A stretch of DNA of 64,000 nt from an uncultured Prevotellaceae bacterium (GCA_900319385.1 ONOG01000001.1:1-64000), one strand, 5' to 3'; shown: positions 35,458-44,907, numbered from the stretch's first letter. A program made the numbers and translations. The notes: generated by a model from the sequence alone, not told the origin.

Positions 35458-36087
35458 ATGCCTGAACGGATGAAATACTTTGATTTCCATACACATCGAC
35501 GCCAGCAGCGCGAGGGCGTGACGGCCATCGTCTGTGTGGGCACCGACGCTACGTTCGACGGACTGCCGAACGTGAGTGTCGGGCTGCACCCGTGGCAGGT
35601 CGGCGCCGACTGGGCCACGGAGGTCGAGGCGGTGGGGCGGCTGGCGACGCGGAGCGAGGTGCGGATGATCGGCGAGTGCGGACTGGACCGTCTGCGGCCG
35701 AACTTCGACCTTCAGCTGGCTGCCTTCGAGGCGCAGCTGAGGCTGGCACGCGAGTTGCGGCTGCCGGTGGTGGTCCACTGCGTGCGTGCGGTGGACGAGC
35801 TGCTGAGGCTCAGACGGGGGTTCGAGGATGTGCCGATGGTTTTCCATGGATTTCGCGGAAAACCGCAGCAGGCTGCGCAGTTGCTGCGCAGCGGCATCGG
35901 GCTGTCGTTCGGTCCGCAGTTCAATGCCGAGAGCCTGCGGGTGGCCTTCGGGCATGGGCAGTTTTGCTTGGAAACCGACGACACGGACGTGCCGATCGAG
36001 GAGGTCTATGAACGGGCTTCGAGTGCCCTGAGCATCTCGCCGACCGACTTGCCGGTGCCTGGCACGGCCTGGTTCCGGGCAATCTGA
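35458..36087 (+). CDS. TatD-family metal-dependent hydrolase, 209 aa
   Basis: TatD/YcfH-type amidohydrolase, a family of metal-dependent deoxyribonucleases. Metal-site motifs are visible: DFHTH near the start, IGECGLD (about 72-78), VVHCVRA (about 104), VFHGFRG (about 125) and ETDDTDVPIEE. At 209 residues it is shorter than usual TatD (about 255) and matches the compact Bacteroidetes form. An internal ATG at 35470 (MKYFDFHTH) is an equally good start. Its last 82 bp overlap the 3' end of folK on the other strand. Confidence 0.85.
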   Translation: MPERMKYFDFHTHRRQQREGVTAIVCVGTDATFDGLPNVSVGLHPWQVGADWATEVEAVGRLATRSEVRMIGECGLDRLRPNFDLQLAAFEAQLRLARELRLPVVVHCVRAVDELLRLRRGFEDVPMVFHGFRGKPQQAAQLLRSGIGLSFGPQFNAESLRVAFGHGQFCLETDDTDVPIEEVYERASSALSISPTDLPVPGTAWFRAI

Positions 36088-36473
36088 GCCAGAGGCTTCA
36101 GCACGAACATTCGTTCGGCCATGAACGGATGCGGGATCTGCAGGTCGGGCTCGTCGATGACGAGGTTGTCGTAGAGCAGGATGTCGATGTCGATCAGGCG
36201 GTCGTGGTAGTTGCCGTCGGTCGATTTGCGCTTGCGTCCCATCTCGCGTTCGATGTCCTGGGTCGCTTGCAGGACTTCGCGCGGCGAGAGGCTGGTCTCC
36301 ACACCCACGCAAGCGTTCAGAAAGCGGTGTGAAGACTCAAATCCCCAGGGTTTTGTGTCGATGAAAGCGGATTGGGACACGACGGTCCCAATCCGCTCTT
36401 GTATCAGTCGGATGGCGCGTCGCAGGTTGCCTGTGCGGCGGCCGAGGTTGGTGCCAAGGGAGAAATATACCAT
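36006..36473 (-). CDS. folK: HPPK, 2-amino-4-hydroxy-6-hydroxymethyldihydropteridine pyrophosphokinase, 155 aa
   Basis: Folate pathway kinase that transfers pyrophosphate from ATP to hydroxymethyldihydropterin. Family motifs are YFSLGTNLGRRTGNL at the N-terminus, FLNACVGVETSL, the ATP/metal block DRLIDIDILLYDN, and IPHPFMAERMFVLKPL. The start codon overlaps the queA stop by one base (TGATG), so translation is probably coupled. The 3' end overlaps the convergent tatD-like gene by 82 bp. Confidence 0.93.
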   Translation of the reverse strand: MVYFSLGTNLGRRTGNLRRAIRLIQERIGTVVSQSAFIDTKPWGFESSHRFLNACVGVETSLSPREVLQATQDIEREMGRKRKSTDGNYHDRLIDIDILLYDNLVIDEPDLQIPHPFMAERMFVLKPLAQIARNQAVPGTGKSVGEMLRALEARS

Positions 36474-37528
36474 CAGATGATGAGCAGACAGTCACCGTAG
36501 CTGCCGAACTTGTAGTCGTTCTTCAGTGCTTCCTCGTAGGCGTTCATCACATTGTCGTAGCCGCCGAAGGCGCAGGTGAGCATGAGCATGGTGGTGTAGG
36601 GCAACTGGAAGTTGATGACGAACGAATTGGCGACGGAGAATTCGTAGGGCGGGAAGATGAACTTGCTGGTCCAGCCTTCGTACTCCTTGAGGATGCCGTT
36701 CGGGCCGGCGGCTGTCTCGGTGGCGCGGAGCACCGACGAACCGATGGCGCACACGCGCTTGCCGGCCCGCTTCGATGCGTTGACCAGTTCGCAGGCCTCC
36801 ACCGGCACGAACATCTGTTCGCTGTCGGTCTTGTGCTTGGTCAGGTCTTCGACGTCGATGGCGCGGAAGTTGCCCAGGCCGCAGTGCAGGGTGATGAATG
36901 CCTGGTTCACCCCTTTGATTTCCAATCGTTTGAGCAGCTGGCGCGAGAAGTGCAGGCCGCTGGCGGGAGCCGTCACGGCACCCTCGACGGTGGCATAGAT
37001 GGTCTGGAAATTGTCGATGTCGCTCGGCTCGGCGGGACGCAGGTGACGGACGTCGTCGGGCAGGGGAGCCTCGCCCAGTTCGTAGAGGGCTTCGCGGAAC
37101 TCGTCGTGGGGTCCGTCGTAGAGGAAGCGCAGTGTGCGGCCGCGCGAGGTGGTGTTGTCGATCACCTCGGCCACCATCGAGTTGTCCTCACCAAAGTACA
37201 ACTTGTTGCCGATGCGTATCTTGCGGGCAGGATCGACCAGCACGTCCCACAGGCGCTGCTCGCGGTTGAGCTCGCGCAGGAGGAACACTTCGATCTTCGC
37301 GCCCGTCTTTTCCTTGTTGCCATACAGGCGTGCGGGGAACACGCGTGTGTTGTTCATGATCAGGGTGTCCCCCTCGTCGAAATAGCCAAGGATATCCTTG
37401 AACAGTTTGTGTTCGATCTCTCCGGTCTGGCGATTGAGCACCATCATCTTCGCTTCATCGCGCTCTGCCGGTGGGTAGAGTGCAATCTGCTCGTCGGTAA
37501 GCTTGAATTTGAATTGGGATAGTTTCAT
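36473..37528 (-). CDS. queA: S-adenosylmethionine:tRNA ribosyltransferase-isomerase, 351 aa
   Basis: Queuosine pathway enzyme that adds the epoxycyclopentane moiety to 7-aminomethyl-deazaguanine at position 34 of tRNA. Diagnostic stretches are [64 protein letters not shown] and [13 protein letters not shown]. The ATG at 37528 (MKLSQFKFK) is chosen; the longer open frame upstream reads through the repeat-rich gap and into truB without homology. The length fits the family. Confidence 0.95.
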   Translation of the reverse strand: MKLSQFKFKLTDEQIALYPPAERDEAKMMVLNRQTGEIEHKLFKDILGYFDEGDTLIMNNTRVFPARLYGNKEKTGAKIEVFLLRELNREQRLWDVLVDPARKIRIGNKLYFGEDNSMVAEVIDNTTSRGRTLRFLYDGPHDEFREALYELGEAPLPDDVRHLRPAEPSDIDNFQTIYATVEGAVTAPASGLHFSRQLLKRLEIKGVNQAFITLHCGLGNFRAIDVEDLTKHKTDSEQMFVPVEACELVNASKRAGKRVCAIGSSVLRATETAAGPNGILKEYEGWTSKFIFPPYEFSVANSFVINFQLPYTTMLMLTCAFGGYDNVMNAYEEALKNDYKFGSYGDCLLII

Positions 37529-37568
37529 GACTGTATAGTGTTGAAGTTGAGTGTTGAGTGTTGAGGGC

Positions 37569-38390
37569 TTAGTGTTGAGCAGCAGGGGTGGGGGTAATGC
37601 CCTGGCTGTCGACGTAGTGTTCGAAGTCGTCGGGGTCGAGGCAGTCGTCGAGTCGGTACTGTCCGATGCGTGTGCGGACGAGGCCTGAGAGGTAGGCGCC
37701 TGTGCCGAGGGCCTCGCCGATGTCGCGGGCGAGGGCACGGATGTAGGTGCCTTTGCTGCACACGACGCGGAGCGTGATGGTCGGGAATCCCGTGAGCGGT
37801 GGCTGCTGGCGCAGGGACTGCAGCTGCTCGTCGCTCAGGTGCTTGATGCTGATGGCGGGCGGCGGAGCGGTGGCTGGCTCGGCAGGCGTGAGGTCGCAGT
37901 CGAGGAGTTCCAGTTCGTCGATGACGAGCACCTTCGGTTTCAGCGCCACTTCCTCCCCCCGTCGGGCAATCTTGAAGGCGCGTTTGCCATCGACCTTCAC
38001 CGCCGAGAATGCCGGCGGCACCTGCTCGATGCGCCCGACGAAGCGCGGCAGGGTCTGCTCGATGAGCTGGCGGGTGAGGTGTGCCGTCGGGTAGGTCTGG
38101 TCCTCGGCTGTCTCGCGGTCGAACGAAGGCGTGGTGGCGCCCAGTCGCAGCTGCGCGATATACTCCTTTGTGCCTGCCTGCAGCGTGTCGATCTGCTTCG
38201 TTGCCCGCCCTGTGCAGACAATGAGCACGCCCGTGGCGAGGGGGTCGAGGGTGCCGGCATGGCCGACAGCCAGCTTCTTCGTGCCGAGCCGGCGGCACAG
38301 AATGCCGCGAACGCGCGAGACGACGCGGAACGACGTCAGCGCATAGGGCTTGTTGAAACAGAAGATGCAGCCTTCGTGGGGAGTCAACAT
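37569..38390 (-). CDS. truB: tRNA pseudouridine-55 synthase, 273 aa
   Basis: Forms pseudouridine 55 in the T-loop of tRNAs. Catalytic Asp49 lies in [14 protein letters not shown]. Other hallmarks are [38 protein letters not shown] and [16 protein letters not shown]. An Ala/Pro-rich insert (about 168-180) is slightly unusual. It starts 3 bp after the uppP stop. The 40 bp to queA carry GAGTGTT-type short repeats. Confidence 0.95.
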   Translation of the reverse strand: MLTPHEGCIFCFNKPYALTSFRVVSRVRGILCRRLGTKKLAVGHAGTLDPLATGVLIVCTGRATKQIDTLQAGTKEYIAQLRLGATTPSFDRETAEDQTYPTAHLTRQLIEQTLPRFVGRIEQVPPAFSAVKVDGKRAFKIARRGEEVALKPKVLVIDELELLDCDLTPAEPATAPPPAISIKHLSDEQLQSLRQQPPLTGFPTITLRVVCSKGTYIRALARDIGEALGTGAYLSGLVRTRIGQYRLDDCLDPDDFEHYVDSQGITPTPAAQH

Positions 38391-38393
38391 ATT

Positions 38394-39239
38394 CTATGTG
38401 AAAAATAGTTGCCAGACAATCGTGGCGAGGCCGACGATGGCGCAGTAGATGGCGAAATAGATGAGTTTGCCCCGACGCACGATGCCGATCATCCAGCGGC
38501 AGGCAAAGCAGCCGGTGACGAAGGCGGCGAGGAAGCCCACGATGAGGGCGGCGGTGCTGATGCCTGCCATGGCTTGCTCCACACCCATCTCGATGATTTT
38601 CTTCACGTCGAGCAGGGCCTCGCCGAGGATGGGAGGAATGACCATGAGGAAGGAGAACTGGGCAAGGCTCTCCTTCTTGTTGCCCAGGATGAGGCCTGTG
38701 CCGATGGTCGAGCCGCTGCGCGAGAGTCCGGGCAGCACGGCGCAGGCCTGTGCGATGCCGATGACGAAGGCGTCGAGGAGCGAGATGTGCTCCTTCTGGC
38801 GAGGTTTACTGAAATAGCTGAAGGACAGCAGGCAGGCTGTGACCAGCAGGCAGATGCCCACGACCAGCAGACTGTCGAACATTGCCTCGACCTGATCCTT
38901 GAAACAGAGTCCGACCACGCCGACGGGAATCATCGACACGAGGATGGCGAGCACGTAGTTCTGCTCCTCGTTGAGCGAACGGATGCCGTAGGTGGAGGGC
39001 ACAATCTGGCTGCCCGTCTTGAAGAGTCCGCGAAACAGCCACGCGATTTCTTTCCACAGGATCACCAGCGTCGAGAGCACGGTGGCGATGTGTACGGCGA
39101 TGGTGAACGTCATTACTTTGTCGGGATCCTCCACACCAAGCAGCGCGCCGGCGAGTGCCAGGTGGCCGCTCGACGAGACAGGCAGAAATTCTGTCAGTCC
39201 CTGAAATATGCCCATGATGAGGGCTTGTAGCCAGTCCAT
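38394..39239 (-). CDS. uppP: undecaprenyl-diphosphate phosphatase, 281 aa
   Basis: Membrane phosphatase (BacA family) that recycles the undecaprenyl carrier for peptidoglycan and surface glycans. The start [20 protein letters not shown] is followed by [11 protein letters not shown] with the conserved active-site Glu17, Ser and His. The second motif [14 protein letters not shown] is near residue 170. About seven to eight hydrophobic helices are visible. The gene belongs to the conserved ftsX-DUF3098-uppP-truB-queA order of Bacteroidetes. Confidence 0.95.
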   Translation of the reverse strand: MDWLQALIMGIFQGLTEFLPVSSSGHLALAGALLGVEDPDKVMTFTIAVHIATVLSTLVILWKEIAWLFRGLFKTGSQIVPSTYGIRSLNEEQNYVLAILVSMIPVGVVGLCFKDQVEAMFDSLLVVGICLLVTACLLSFSYFSKPRQKEHISLLDAFVIGIAQACAVLPGLSRSGSTIGTGLILGNKKESLAQFSFLMVIPPILGEALLDVKKIIEMGVEQAMAGISTAALIVGFLAAFVTGCFACRWMIGIVRRGKLIYFAIYCAIVGLATIVWQLFFT

Positions 39240-39262
39240 TGGATTGTAGAGTGTTGAAATGT

Positions 39263-39496
39263 TTAGTGTTTAGAGTGTTGCGGTTTACGCCAGAGAATGG
39301 CAAACACCTCGAACAGGAAGCCGAAGAGGCACACCATGGGGCCGACGACGATGCGGCGGGTGGAGAAGATGTCCGGCTCGAAGGCTTGTTCGGTGGTGGC
39401 TGGACCAGTCATGAGCGCAAATCCGATGACGACAATGACGAATCCCACGATGAGCAGGATGTAGTTCGTACGGCTGAAAGCAAAGTTTTTTTCCAT
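39263..39496 (-). CDS. DUF3098 family two-helix membrane protein, 77 aa
   Basis: Small inner-membrane protein. Helices are at about 12-30 ([17 protein letters not shown]) and 50-68 ([19 protein letters not shown]), joined by a loop containing [10 protein letters not shown]. The MEKNFAFSR start at 39496 is chosen; the longer open frame upstream has no membrane character and overlaps ftsX. Its place between ftsX and uppP is a conserved Bacteroidetes context, suggesting a cell-envelope role. The function is unknown. Confidence 0.85.
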   Translation of the reverse strand: MEKNFAFSRTNYILLIVGFVIVVIGFALMTGPATTEQAFEPDIFSTRRIVVGPMVCLFGFLFEVFAILWRKPQHSKH

Positions 39497-39576
39497 TGTA
39501 GGGTATTGATAAAAGGGGGCTGCGACGAGGTCGCAGCATGGGTTGACAAAAGGATAACGGCGAGAGGGCCGAGCGC

Positions 39577-40455
39577 TCAGACGTGGTAGAGCTCGTTGCT
39601 GCTCATGCGCAGGTAGCGAGAGAGCGAGCCGTAGGTGCAGAGCAGCGTGATGAGCAGTCCGAACACCAGGACGCTGCCGCCCACAATGAGCAGCACTTCG
39701 AGGTTGACCACCGTGTTGATTTCCGGCTCGAAATGGCGGAGCCAGTGGAAACCGAGATAGAGCAAACCGTCGGCTGCCACCGCCGAGACGACGCCCAGCA
39801 CCAGGGCACGTTTGAGGAACGGACGCCGGATGAAGCTCCACGACGCACCGACAAGCTTCATCGTGTTGATGGAGAATCGGCGGGCAAAGATGGTCAGGCG
39901 CACCGTGTTGTTGATGAGCTGGAACGAGATGTAGGTGAACAGGGCGGCGATGACGAGCAGGATGAGCGAGAGCTTGCGGATGTTGTCGTTCACCGCCTGC
40001 ATCAGTTCTTTCTGATAAAGCACGTCGATAACCCGCTCGTCGGCCTGCAGACGGCGGACGATGCGCGAGAGGCTGTCGTTGTTGGCATATTCAGCCTTCA
40101 TGTTCAGCTCGAACGACGCCGTAAACGGGTTGTAGCCGATGAACTCCGAGGGGTCGGTGCCCATGGCTTCGGTCTGTTCCTTCAGCGCATCTTCCTTCGA
40201 GATGTAGTGGATGGAACGCACGTAGGGCTGGTGCTGCAGGTCGGCATGGAGCGTCTTGACCGAATCTTCCGAGAGGTCGTCGCTCACGAGCACGGTGACG
40301 TTGATGTTTTCGCGGACATAAGTCGAGAGGTTTCGTGCGATGAGCAGGAAAAACACGATGGTGCCGAGCAGCACGAGCACCAGCGTCGTACTGATGCACG
40401 AGGTGAGGAACTGCGTGTGGAAGAATTTGGAACGATGGTGGTAGCGCCGTGCCAT
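39577..40455 (-). CDS. ftsX: cell division permease-like protein FtsX, 292 aa
   Basis: Membrane partner of the FtsE ATPase, which controls peptidoglycan hydrolases at the septum. A cytoplasmic N-terminus, a first helix at about 18-40 (STTLVLVLLGTIVFFLLI), a periplasmic loop (about 45-150) and three C-terminal helices give the FtsX topology. LINNTVRLTIFARRFSINTMKLVGA is the conserved juxtamembrane stretch (residues about 182-206). The ftsE gene is not next to it here, as is usual in Bacteroidetes. The 66-bp gap to miaB holds TTTTCAC repeats. Confidence 0.92.
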   Translation of the reverse strand: MARRYHHRSKFFHTQFLTSCISTTLVLVLLGTIVFFLLIARNLSTYVRENINVTVLVSDDLSEDSVKTLHADLQHQPYVRSIHYISKEDALKEQTEAMGTDPSEFIGYNPFTASFELNMKAEYANNDSLSRIVRRLQADERVIDVLYQKELMQAVNDNIRKLSLILLVIAALFTYISFQLINNTVRLTIFARRFSINTMKLVGASWSFIRRPFLKRALVLGVVSAVAADGLLYLGFHWLRHFEPEINTVVNLEVLLIVGGSVLVFGLLITLLCTYGSLSRYLRMSSNELYHV

Positions 40456-40521
40456 TATTATTTTTTAATTATTAATTTTTAATTTTTCACCCCTCACTTT
40501 TCACCCTTCACTTTTCACTTT

Positions 40522-41838
40522 TCACTGCCCTATTTCCTCGCCCTGCAGCGTGGCAGACGAGGAGGCGGTAATGCGCACCCGCACCAGGTCGCCGATGCGG
40601 TGGCCGCCTCGGTCGAAGACGACGACCTTGTTCTGGGGCGTACGCCCGAACAGCTGGTCGCGCGAACGCTTGCTCACGCCCTCGACGAGCACCTCGTACT
40701 CGTGGCCGATGTCCTTCTGGTAGCTCTCGGCGCTGAGCTCGTTCTGCAACTGAATCAGCTCGTTCAGGCGGCGGAGCTTCACATCCTCGGGCACGTCGTC
40801 GGGCAGGTGGCGCGAGGCATACGTACCGGGACGCTCCGAGTACTTGAACATAAAGGCTGAGTCGTAGCCCACCTGGCGCATGAGCGAGAGGGATTGCTGG
40901 TGGTCGTCCTCCGTCTCCGAGTGATAGCCGACGAAGATGTCGGTCGTGATGCTGCAGTCGGGCAGGATGCGGCGGATGGCCTCGACGCGGCCGAGGTACC
41001 ACTCGCGGGTGTATTTTCGGTTCATCAGCTGGAGGATGCGGTCGCTTCCGCTCTGCACAGGCAGGTGGATGTGGCGGCACAGGTTGGGGTGCCGGGCCAT
41101 GACCTCCAGGGTCTCGTCGCTCATGTCCTTCGGATGCGACGTGGTGAAACGGATGCGCAGCTGTGGGAAGGCTGTGGCGACCTTTTCGAGAAGCTGGGGA
41201 AAGGTGGTGTCGGCTGCAAGGTATGAATTCACATTCTGTCCGAGCAGGGTGACTTCCTTGTAGCCACGGTCGGCGAGGTCGGCGACCTCGCGCAGGATGC
41301 TGTCCACGTCGCGGCTGCGTTCGCGGCCTCGGGTGTAGGGCACGATACAGTAGTGGCAGAAGTTGTTGCAGCCGCGCATGATGCTGACAAAGCCCGAGAT
41401 GTGGTTGGCATGGATGCGGGTGGGCAGCACGTCGCGGTAGGTCTCGGTGGTCGAAAGCTCGACATTGATGGCTGGCTGACCGCACTCGGCGGCGGCGAAG
41501 AGTTCGGGCAGCGAGAGGTAGGCGTCCGGACCGGCCACGAGGTTGGCGTGGTGGTGACGGATCAGGTCGTCCTTCACACGTTCGGCCATGCAGCCCACGA
41601 CGCCGATGATGAGCCCGCGGCTCTTGCGTCGGTTGCGCTCGGCATTGAGTGCCTCGAGGCGGTGCAGGATTTTCTGCTCCGCATTGTCGCGCACCGAGCA
41701 GGTGTTCAGCAGCACGGCGTCGGCCTCGTCGAGCGTTTCGCAGGTTTCGTAGCCGGCCATTTTCATCACCGACGCGATGACTTCGCTGTCTGCCACGTTC
41801 ATCTGGCAGCCGTAAGTCTCGATATAGAGTTTCTTCAT
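40522..41838 (-). CDS. miaB: tRNA-2-methylthio-N6-dimethylallyladenosine synthase, 438 aa
   Basis: Radical-SAM methylthiotransferase acting on A37 of tRNAs that read UNN codons. The N-terminal UPF0004 domain has YGCQMNVADSEV and LLNTCSVRDNAEQK, which ligate the auxiliary cluster. The radical-SAM triad is in MRGCNNFCHYCIVPYTRG (about 150-167). A TRAM domain lies at the C-terminus (about 375-438). The ATG at 41838 (MKKLYIETYGCQ) is preferred over the longer frame that starts upstream without homology. It is the first gene of the seven-gene run down to folK. Confidence 0.95.
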   Translation of the reverse strand: MKKLYIETYGCQMNVADSEVIASVMKMAGYETCETLDEADAVLLNTCSVRDNAEQKILHRLEALNAERNRRKSRGLIIGVVGCMAERVKDDLIRHHHANLVAGPDAYLSLPELFAAAECGQPAINVELSTTETYRDVLPTRIHANHISGFVSIMRGCNNFCHYCIVPYTRGRERSRDVDSILREVADLADRGYKEVTLLGQNVNSYLAADTTFPQLLEKVATAFPQLRIRFTTSHPKDMSDETLEVMARHPNLCRHIHLPVQSGSDRILQLMNRKYTREWYLGRVEAIRRILPDCSITTDIFVGYHSETEDDHQQSLSLMRQVGYDSAFMFKYSERPGTYASRHLPDDVPEDVKLRRLNELIQLQNELSAESYQKDIGHEYEVLVEGVSKRSRDQLFGRTPQNKVVVFDRGGHRIGDLVRVRITASSSATLQGEEIGQ

Positions 41839-41919
41839 TCGCTCTCTTTCTGGGTCCGGTGTCGGGACAGACACACGGAAGTAGGGTGCACACGTACCCT
41901 AAGTTAATGAATTTCAGTG

Positions 41920-41927
41920 CAAAGGTA
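41920..41927 (-). promoter_or_regulatory. -7 box of the miaB-folK operon
   Basis: TACCTTTG on the minus strand, about 80 bp before the miaB ATG, fits TAnnTTTG. It is the only clear promoter seen ahead of the seven-gene run. Confidence 0.6.
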
Positions 41928-41992
41928 CGACAATAAATTAAAAATTAAAAATTAAGCTGTAAAAAACCGATGATTTCTCCCCGAAAAGGCTT

Positions 41993-43324
41993 TTACATCT
42001 TCCGAAATACGCTCCACACGAGCGGAACGGCCAGCAGGAACGTGAATACGTCGCTGACTGCCTGGCACATCTCGACGCCTTGCAGTCCGTACCACAGGGG
42101 CAGCACGATGATGAGAGGGATGAAGAAGAGTCCGCGGCGGGCGGATGCCATGAGGTTAGCCTTGAGCGGATGGTTGATGGTCTGCATCATCATGTTGGAG
42201 AGTAGTATGAAGGCACCGATGGGGTAGGTGTAGAGTTGGTAGCGCAGGGCTTCGGCGCCGATGCGCACGACGTCGGGATCGTCGCGGAACAGGGCGATGA
42301 TGGGTTCGGTGAAGAGGAAGCCCAGGGCGGCAACGAGGCAGAGGAAGGCGGTTCCGACCTTCACGCAGAACCAGAATCCCTGCTTCACTCGGCTGTAGAG
42401 GCGTGCGCCGTAGCTGAATCCGCACAGGGGCTGATAGCCTTGGCCCAGGCCGATGATGAAGGAATAGACGACGAAGGTGATGCGGCCGACAATCGACATC
42501 GCGGCGACGGCTGCGTCGCCATAGCCGGCTGCCACGATGTTGAGCAGCAGCGTGGCGATGGAGCCCAGTCCCTGCCGCATGAGCGAAGGGCTTCCGCCGG
42601 CGGTCATCTCCTTCAGCATCTCGGCTGAAGGATGGAACTGGCGGATGTTCACGCTGATGTTGTTTCCTTTGCGCGAGAGGAAAAGCAGCAGGCAGAAGCT
42701 GCATGCCTGGCCGAGCACCGTGGCGAGGGCGGCACCGCTGATGCCGAGGCCGCAGACGAAGATGAGCAGGGGGTCGAGCAGGACATTGAGGATGGTGCCG
42801 CTGACGATGCCGTACATGGCGAGCCGCGCATTGCCCTGGAAACGCATCTGATTGTTGAGCACCATGGCGCCGATGTTGAGCGGTGTGCCTGCGAGGATGA
42901 TGCCCAGATAGCGCTCGGTGTAGGGCAGGATGGTGTCGGTCGAACCGATCCAGCGCGACAGCGGCGTGAGCAGCAGGAGGCAGACGGTGGCCATGACGAT
43001 GCCGAAGAGGATGCCGGTGAAGAAGCCTGTCGATGCCATGCGTCGGGCTTCGTCTTCGCGTCGCGCCCCGAGCATGCGCGACATATAGTTGCCCGAGCCG
43101 TGCCCGAAGAAGAAGGCAAATGCCTGGAAAACGGAGAGCACGGCAAAGCAGATGCCCACGGCGGCGGTGGCCTGTGTGTCGATCTGTCCGACGAAGAAGG
43201 TGTCGGCGAGCGAGTAGAGGCTCGACGTGAGCATAGAAATGATGGTGGGCACTGCCATCATGCCCACCACCCGAGGGATGCTCCCGTGTGTCAGGAGCTC
43301 GTAGTTACCAGATTGTTTGTCCAC
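41993..43324 (-). CDS. MATE family efflux transporter, 443 aa
   Basis: Multidrug and toxic-compound extrusion transporter with about twelve hydrophobic helices in two six-helix halves. Family features are the N-terminal HGSIPRVVGMMAVPTIISML, FFVGQIDTQATAAVGI (about 40-55), the matching block in the second half (GDAAVAAMSIVGRIT), and GQGYQPLCGFSYGA. The drug or ion specificity cannot be predicted. It starts 5 bp after the SDR gene, so the two are probably one operon. Confidence 0.9.
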   Translation of the reverse strand: MDKQSGNYELLTHGSIPRVVGMMAVPTIISMLTSSLYSLADTFFVGQIDTQATAAVGICFAVLSVFQAFAFFFGHGSGNYMSRMLGARREDEARRMASTGFFTGILFGIVMATVCLLLLTPLSRWIGSTDTILPYTERYLGIILAGTPLNIGAMVLNNQMRFQGNARLAMYGIVSGTILNVLLDPLLIFVCGLGISGAALATVLGQACSFCLLLFLSRKGNNISVNIRQFHPSAEMLKEMTAGGSPSLMRQGLGSIATLLLNIVAAGYGDAAVAAMSIVGRITFVVYSFIIGLGQGYQPLCGFSYGARLYSRVKQGFWFCVKVGTAFLCLVAALGFLFTEPIIALFRDDPDVVRIGAEALRYQLYTYPIGAFILLSNMMMQTINHPLKANLMASARRGLFFIPLIIVLPLWYGLQGVEMCQAVSDVFTFLLAVPLVWSVFRKM

Positions 43325-43329
43325 TATGT

Positions 43330-44133
43330 TTACTGCGGCTGCTTGCCGATGTAGGCCAGGATGCCACCATCGACGTAGAGCACGTGGCCGTTGACGGCGT
43401 CGGAGGCGTGGCTGGCGAGGAAGACGGCGGGTCCGCCCAGTTCTTCGGGTTCGAGCCAGCGGCCGGCAGGAGTCTTGGCGCAGATGAACGAATCGAATGG
43501 ATGGCGCGAGCCGTCGGGCTGGCGTTCACGCAGCGGAGCGGTCTGCGGTGTGGCGATGTAGCCAGGGCCGATGCCGTTGCACTGGATGTTGTATCCGCCA
43601 TACTCGGAGCAGATGTTGCGGGTGAGCATCTTCAGTCCGCCCTTGGCAGCTGCATAGGCGCTGACGGTTTCGCGGCCGAGTTCCGACATCATGGAGCAGA
43701 TGTTGATGATCTTGCCCTCGCGACGCTCCATCATCTCGGGCAGGACGGCGGCGCTGACGATGTAGGGGGCGACGAGATCGACGTCGATGACCTGCTGGAA
43801 CTCAGCGCGCTTCATCTCGTGCATGGGGATGCGCTTGATGATGCCGGCGTTGTTGACGAGGATGTCGATCTGGCCCACTTCCTTGTGGATGGTCTCGACC
43901 AGTGCCTTGACGGCCACTTCGTCTGTCACGTCGCACACGTAGCCGTGGACGTTCTCGATGCCGGCTTCCTTGTAGTTCTGCAGGCCGCGCTCCAGTGCTG
44001 CCTCGTTGATGTCGTTGAAAATGATGTTTTTGATGCCGGCTCCGACGAATGCCTTCGCAATGTTGAAGCCGATGCCGTAAGATGCGCCTGTGATCCACGC
44101 GTTCTTACCTTCGAGCGAGAATGGATTTGCCAT
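43330..44133 (-). CDS. SDR-family oxidoreductase, gluconate 5-dehydrogenase-like, 267 aa
   Basis: NAD(P)-dependent classical short-chain dehydrogenase. The cofactor motif is TGASYGIGFNIAKAF (about 15-29). NNAG at about 90 and the catalytic Ser...YxxxK set in ICSMMSELGRETVSAYAAAKGG are complete. The overall sequence, with NPFSLEGKNAWITG and NGIGPGYIATPQT, most resembles gluconate 5-dehydrogenase/2-deoxy-gluconate 3-dehydrogenase proteins of Bacteroides. Substrate is inferred from likeness only. Its neighbours give no sugar-acid pathway context. Confidence 0.85.
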   Translation of the reverse strand: MANPFSLEGKNAWITGASYGIGFNIAKAFVGAGIKNIIFNDINEAALERGLQNYKEAGIENVHGYVCDVTDEVAVKALVETIHKEVGQIDILVNNAGIIKRIPMHEMKRAEFQQVIDVDLVAPYIVSAAVLPEMMERREGKIINICSMMSELGRETVSAYAAAKGGLKMLTRNICSEYGGYNIQCNGIGPGYIATPQTAPLRERQPDGSRHPFDSFICAKTPAGRWLEPEELGGPAVFLASHASDAVNGHVLYVDGGILAYIGKQPQ

Positions 44134-44176
44134 AATTTGACTGAATGATGAATGGTTGAAAAATGTTCTCTGACTG

Positions 44177-44184
44177 CAAAGTTA
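44177..44184 (-). promoter_or_regulatory. -7 box of the SDR-MATE operon
   Basis: TAACTTTG on the minus strand, about 45 bp before the SDR start codon, matches the consensus. Confidence 0.65.
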
Positions 44185-44363
44185 CTGCAAAATGTTGAAA
44201 AACGGAAAGGATAGTGGCAGATTTTTCTGAACGGCGCGAAGAATGGGGCAGTGGGGATGGGAGGTCTGGGCAGTGCGCAGGGCATATCGTACATGGGCGG
44301 GCGGCGTGGCCGCGTGGCGGGCTTTTCCGCATTTTAACATTTGGAGGGGGAGATGGCAGAGTT

Positions 44364-44702
44364 AGTTGCATTTTTGACAACTAAGTGTCTGCGCGCATGG
44401 CGTCTGAGAATCGCGCAGAAGTCAGCGACCGACCGCTCGGCCGTAAATATCGCAGCCACGACGCGTTGACTTCCGACCCATTTTTCACTTTTCGCTTTTC
44501 ACCTTTCGTTTGTCCGCCGACGGAGTGTCGGTAGTCGGCGGACTCAGCGTCGGCAGACGGCGGACAAACCTGTCGGCAAACGGCGCTTTGCCGGCCGTCA
44601 GACGGCGGACTGACGACGCTCAGACGGCGGACAAACGACAGGATAGACGGCGCTTTACCGACGCTCAGACGGCGGACTGCCGACAGCCAGACGGCGGACA
44701 AA
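44364..44702 (+). repeat. composite repeat B, right copy, with extended TCCGCCG palindromes
   Basis: Starts with the palindrome TTAGTTG...CAACTAA, continues with GAATCGCGCAGAA and GGCCGTAAATATCGC blocks, a short TTTTCAC tract at 44480-44508, and then TTTGTCCGCCG followed by repeated GACGGCGGAC units to 44702. The order is the same as in 1-375 read on the minus strand, but the heptamer tract is much shorter and the GACGGCGGAC part longer. The surrounding 44134-45224 holds no supported gene. Confidence 0.75.
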
Positions 44703-44793
44703 AATAAAATAAATGGGAATACGTTACGTGAAAATGCTTTTCGCAAAGCGGGAAACAAGGATTTTTAGTCAGAAAACTACACTTTGGGGATTT

Positions 44794-44907
44794 TTTTAGA
44801 AGACAACTCGGGACAACACGGGACAACAAAGGACAACATCTTCTTAATCAATGAAATAATAAAGTTGTCCCAAGTTGTCCTTTGTTGTCCCGTGTTGTCT
44901 TCTAAAA
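44794..44907. repeat. hairpin built of 10-bp GGGACAAC units
   Basis: Two 44-base arms (44794-44837 and 44864-44907) are complementary at about 38 of 44 positions around a 26-base loop. Each arm is a row of 10-bp units ending in GGACAAC (TCGGGACAAC, ACGGGACAAC, AAAGGACAAC and the like). The units line up out of register between arms, indicating slippage or unit gain. Confidence 0.85.

Noticed and set aside
36473..37738. Longer queA frame with a 70-residue Ser/Thr/Pro-rich N-terminus
   Set aside because: The extension overlaps truB antisense-free coding in another frame and is not part of Que[10 protein letters not shown] at 37528 is the natural start.
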